Assembly: GCA_002392405.1 (NCBI GenBank)
Contig: DGGY01000031.1
Span: forward strand, 899 to 7,617
From: Treponema sp. UBA3862
Lineage (GTDB): Bacteria > Spirochaetota > Spirochaetia > Treponematales > Treponemataceae
Direction of reading: 5' to 3'
Length of the DNA: 6,719 nucleotides
Shown here: positions 5,293-6,719 of the stretch, piece by piece
Layout of the letters: each line of letters opens with the position of its first letter
Numbering within the stretch: the stretch's first letter is position 1
Program-made: the position numbers and the translations under genes
The notes under the pieces: generated by a model
Database searches by the model: none
What the model was told of the DNA's origin: nothing
Seen by the model: the letters and a program-made list of their open reading frames with translations, nothing else

Positions 5293-6719
5293 ATGGGAAA
5301 AATTATTGGTATTGACCTTGGTACAACAACATCAGAAGTTTCAGTAATGGAAAACGGACAGGCAACTGTCATTCAGAACTCAGAAGGCGGACGCATTACT
5401 CCGTCAATCGTAGGTTTCACTTCAAAAGGAGAACGCATTGTAGGACAGTCTGCAAAAAACCAGGCAATTACAAATCCTAAAAACACTGTTTATGAAGTAA
5501 AGCGTCTTATCGGAAAACGTTTCGGTGACCTTCAGGATGAACTTTCACGTGTTCCATACGGAATCAAACAGAAGGGTGAAAACGTTGTTGTAACAGTTAC
5601 AGACAATGGACAGGAAAAAGAATATACACCTCAGGAAATTTCTGCCTTCATCTTACAGAAAATGAAGAAAACTGCAGAAGATTATCTTGGTGAAACAGTA
5701 ACGGATGCTGTAATTACAGTTCCGGCCTACTTTAACGATGCACAGCGTCAGGCTACAAAAGACGCAGGTACAATTGCAGGCCTTAACGTAAAACGTATTA
5801 TTAACGAACCTACAGCAGCAGCCCTTGCATTCGGTCTTAAAGAAGACAAGAGCAAGGAAAAAGTTCTTGCTGTAATCGATGAAGGCGGCGGTACACTGGA
5901 TGTTACAATTCTTGATATGGCAGACGGCGTATTCGAAGTAAAGGCAACAAACGGTGATACTCACCTTGGTGGTGCTGACTGGGATAACGCAATTTCAGAC
6001 TGGCTTGTTTCTTCATTCAAGGCTGATACAGGCATCGATCTTTCAAAAGACCCGATGGCAATGCAGCGTATTAAGGATGAATCAGAAAAGGCAAAAATCG
6101 CCCTTTCTAACCAGACAACAACAGATATCAACCTTCCGTTCATCACAGCTGATGCAACAGGTCCAAAACATCTCCAGAAGACACTTACCCGTGCAGAATT
6201 TGAAAAAATGACTCAGAATCTGTGGGACAGGGTTCTTATTCCTTGTCAGAATGCACTTAAAGATTCAGGCTACACAAAAGACCAGATTGATGAAGTTCTT
6301 TTAATCGGTGGTTCTTCACGTATGCCTAAATTCCAGGAAGTTGTTAAAAACTTCTTTAACAAGGAACCTCTTAAGGGAATTAACCCTGATGAAGCCGTAT
6401 CAATGGGTGCTGCAATCCAGGGCGGTGTACTTGCAGGTGATGTAAAGGATGTTCTTCTTCTTGATGTAACTCCTCTTTCACTTGGTATTGAAACAATGGG
6501 CGGCGTAATGACAAAACTTATTCCGCGCAATACAACAATTCCCACAAAGAAGAGCCAGGTATTCTCTACAGCTGCTGACGGTCAGACTGCCGTTACTATT
6601 CATGTACTCCAGGGTGAACGGGAAATGGCTGCAGAAAACAAGACTCTCGGAAACTTTGACCTTGTAGGTATTCCTGCTGCTCCACGCGGTGTTCCTCAGA
6701 TTGAAGTTACATTCGATAT
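5293..6719 (+). CDS. dnaK: DnaK (Hsp70 chaperone), partial, cut by the right window edge
   Basis: DnaK binds exposed hydrophobic segments of unfolded proteins in an ATP-driven cycle with DnaJ and GrpE. Of about 640 expected residues, 475 are present. These are the complete nucleotide-binding domain, the interdomain linker DVLLLDVTP (386-394) and part of the beta substrate-binding domain, ending at IEVTFD. Landmarks seen are [12 protein letters not shown] (1-12), catalytic Lys70, [19 protein letters not shown] with the switch proline Pro144, [11 protein letters not shown] (171-181) with Glu172, GDTHLGG (221-227), and the adenosine-side motif [10 protein letters not shown] (336-345). Several normally near-invariant positions differ: Glu15 replaces the conserved Cys, phosphate loop 2 reads DEGGGTLD (196-203) instead of DLGGGTFD, and GGADWD replaces GGEDFD or GGDDWD. 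The catalytic Asp196 and Thr201 equivalents remain. The ATG is supported by GGAGG inside a hairpin. The stop and any dnaJ lie beyond the window. Confidence 0.97.
   Translation, partial: MGKIIGIDLGTTTSEVSVMENGQATVIQNSEGGRITPSIVGFTSKGERIVGQSAKNQAITNPKNTVYEVKRLIGKRFGDLQDELSRVPYGIKQKGENVVVTVTDNGQEKEYTPQEISAFILQKMKKTAEDYLGETVTDAVITVPAYFNDAQRQATKDAGTIAGLNVKRIINEPTAAALAFGLKEDKSKEKVLAVIDEGGGTLDVTILDMADGVFEVKATNGDTHLGGADWDNAISDWLVSSFKADTGIDLSKDPMAMQRIKDESEKAKIALSNQTTTDINLPFITADATGPKHLQKTLTRAEFEKMTQNLWDRVLIPCQNALKDSGYTKDQIDEVLLIGGSSRMPKFQEVVKNFFNKEPLKGINPDEAVSMGAAIQGGVLAGDVKDVLLLDVTPLSLGIETMGGVMTKLIPRNTTIPTKKSQVFSTAADGQTAVTIHVLQGEREMAAENKTLGNFDLVGIPAAPRGVPQIEVTFD

Overview
The window looks like chromosomal DNA from a spirochaete, most plausibly a host-associated Treponema. 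This is an inference from gene content and protein style, because no rRNA or other marker is present. The pointers are a lipoprotein with a spirochaete-type lipobox, an AsnA-type asparagine synthetase, a grpE-dnaK pair without an adjacent hrcA or any visible CIRCE operator, fairly low GC, and heavy use of CTT, GCA and GAA codons. Six protein genes fill the window. There are no tRNAs, rRNAs, CRISPR arrays or insertion sequences, and no gene-free stretch longer than about 140 bases.

Left part, minus strand (29-2346): a predicted 367-residue lipoprotein of unknown function lies downstream of a membrane-anchored or secreted DRGH-type non-specific DNA/RNA endonuclease. Both act outside the cytoplasm. 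The 140-base gap between them holds a long AT-rich inverted repeat, a 12-bp perfect palindrome and a small stem-loop next to the lipoprotein ribosome binding site.

Right part, plus strand (2421-6719): asnA (ammonia-dependent asparagine synthetase) is followed after a strong stem-loop by a 333-residue protein. That protein resembles the middle and end of a B12-binding-type radical SAM protein but has no CxxxCxxC cluster motif. grpE comes next, behind a good sigma70-like promoter that overlaps the previous stop codon, and then dnaK, which runs off the right edge after 475 codons. GrpE is the nucleotide exchange factor of DnaK, so these two genes are a functional unit. asnA and the nuclease diverge from a 74-base region in which two opposite -10-like boxes overlap.

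The genes are mostly housekeeping, and I see no clearly new multi-gene system. The observations most worth a second look are: (1) the dnaK ribosome binding site lies inside a short AU-rich hairpin, as expected for an RNA thermometer; (2) DnaK has unusual residues in its usually near-invariant phosphate-binding signatures (DEGGGTLD instead of DLGGGTFD, and Glu instead of Cys at position 15); (3) the radical-SAM-like protein lacks its iron-sulfur motif; (4) a heptamer tandem repeat lies in the grpE-dnaK spacer; and (5) there are palindromes between the two exported-protein genes.
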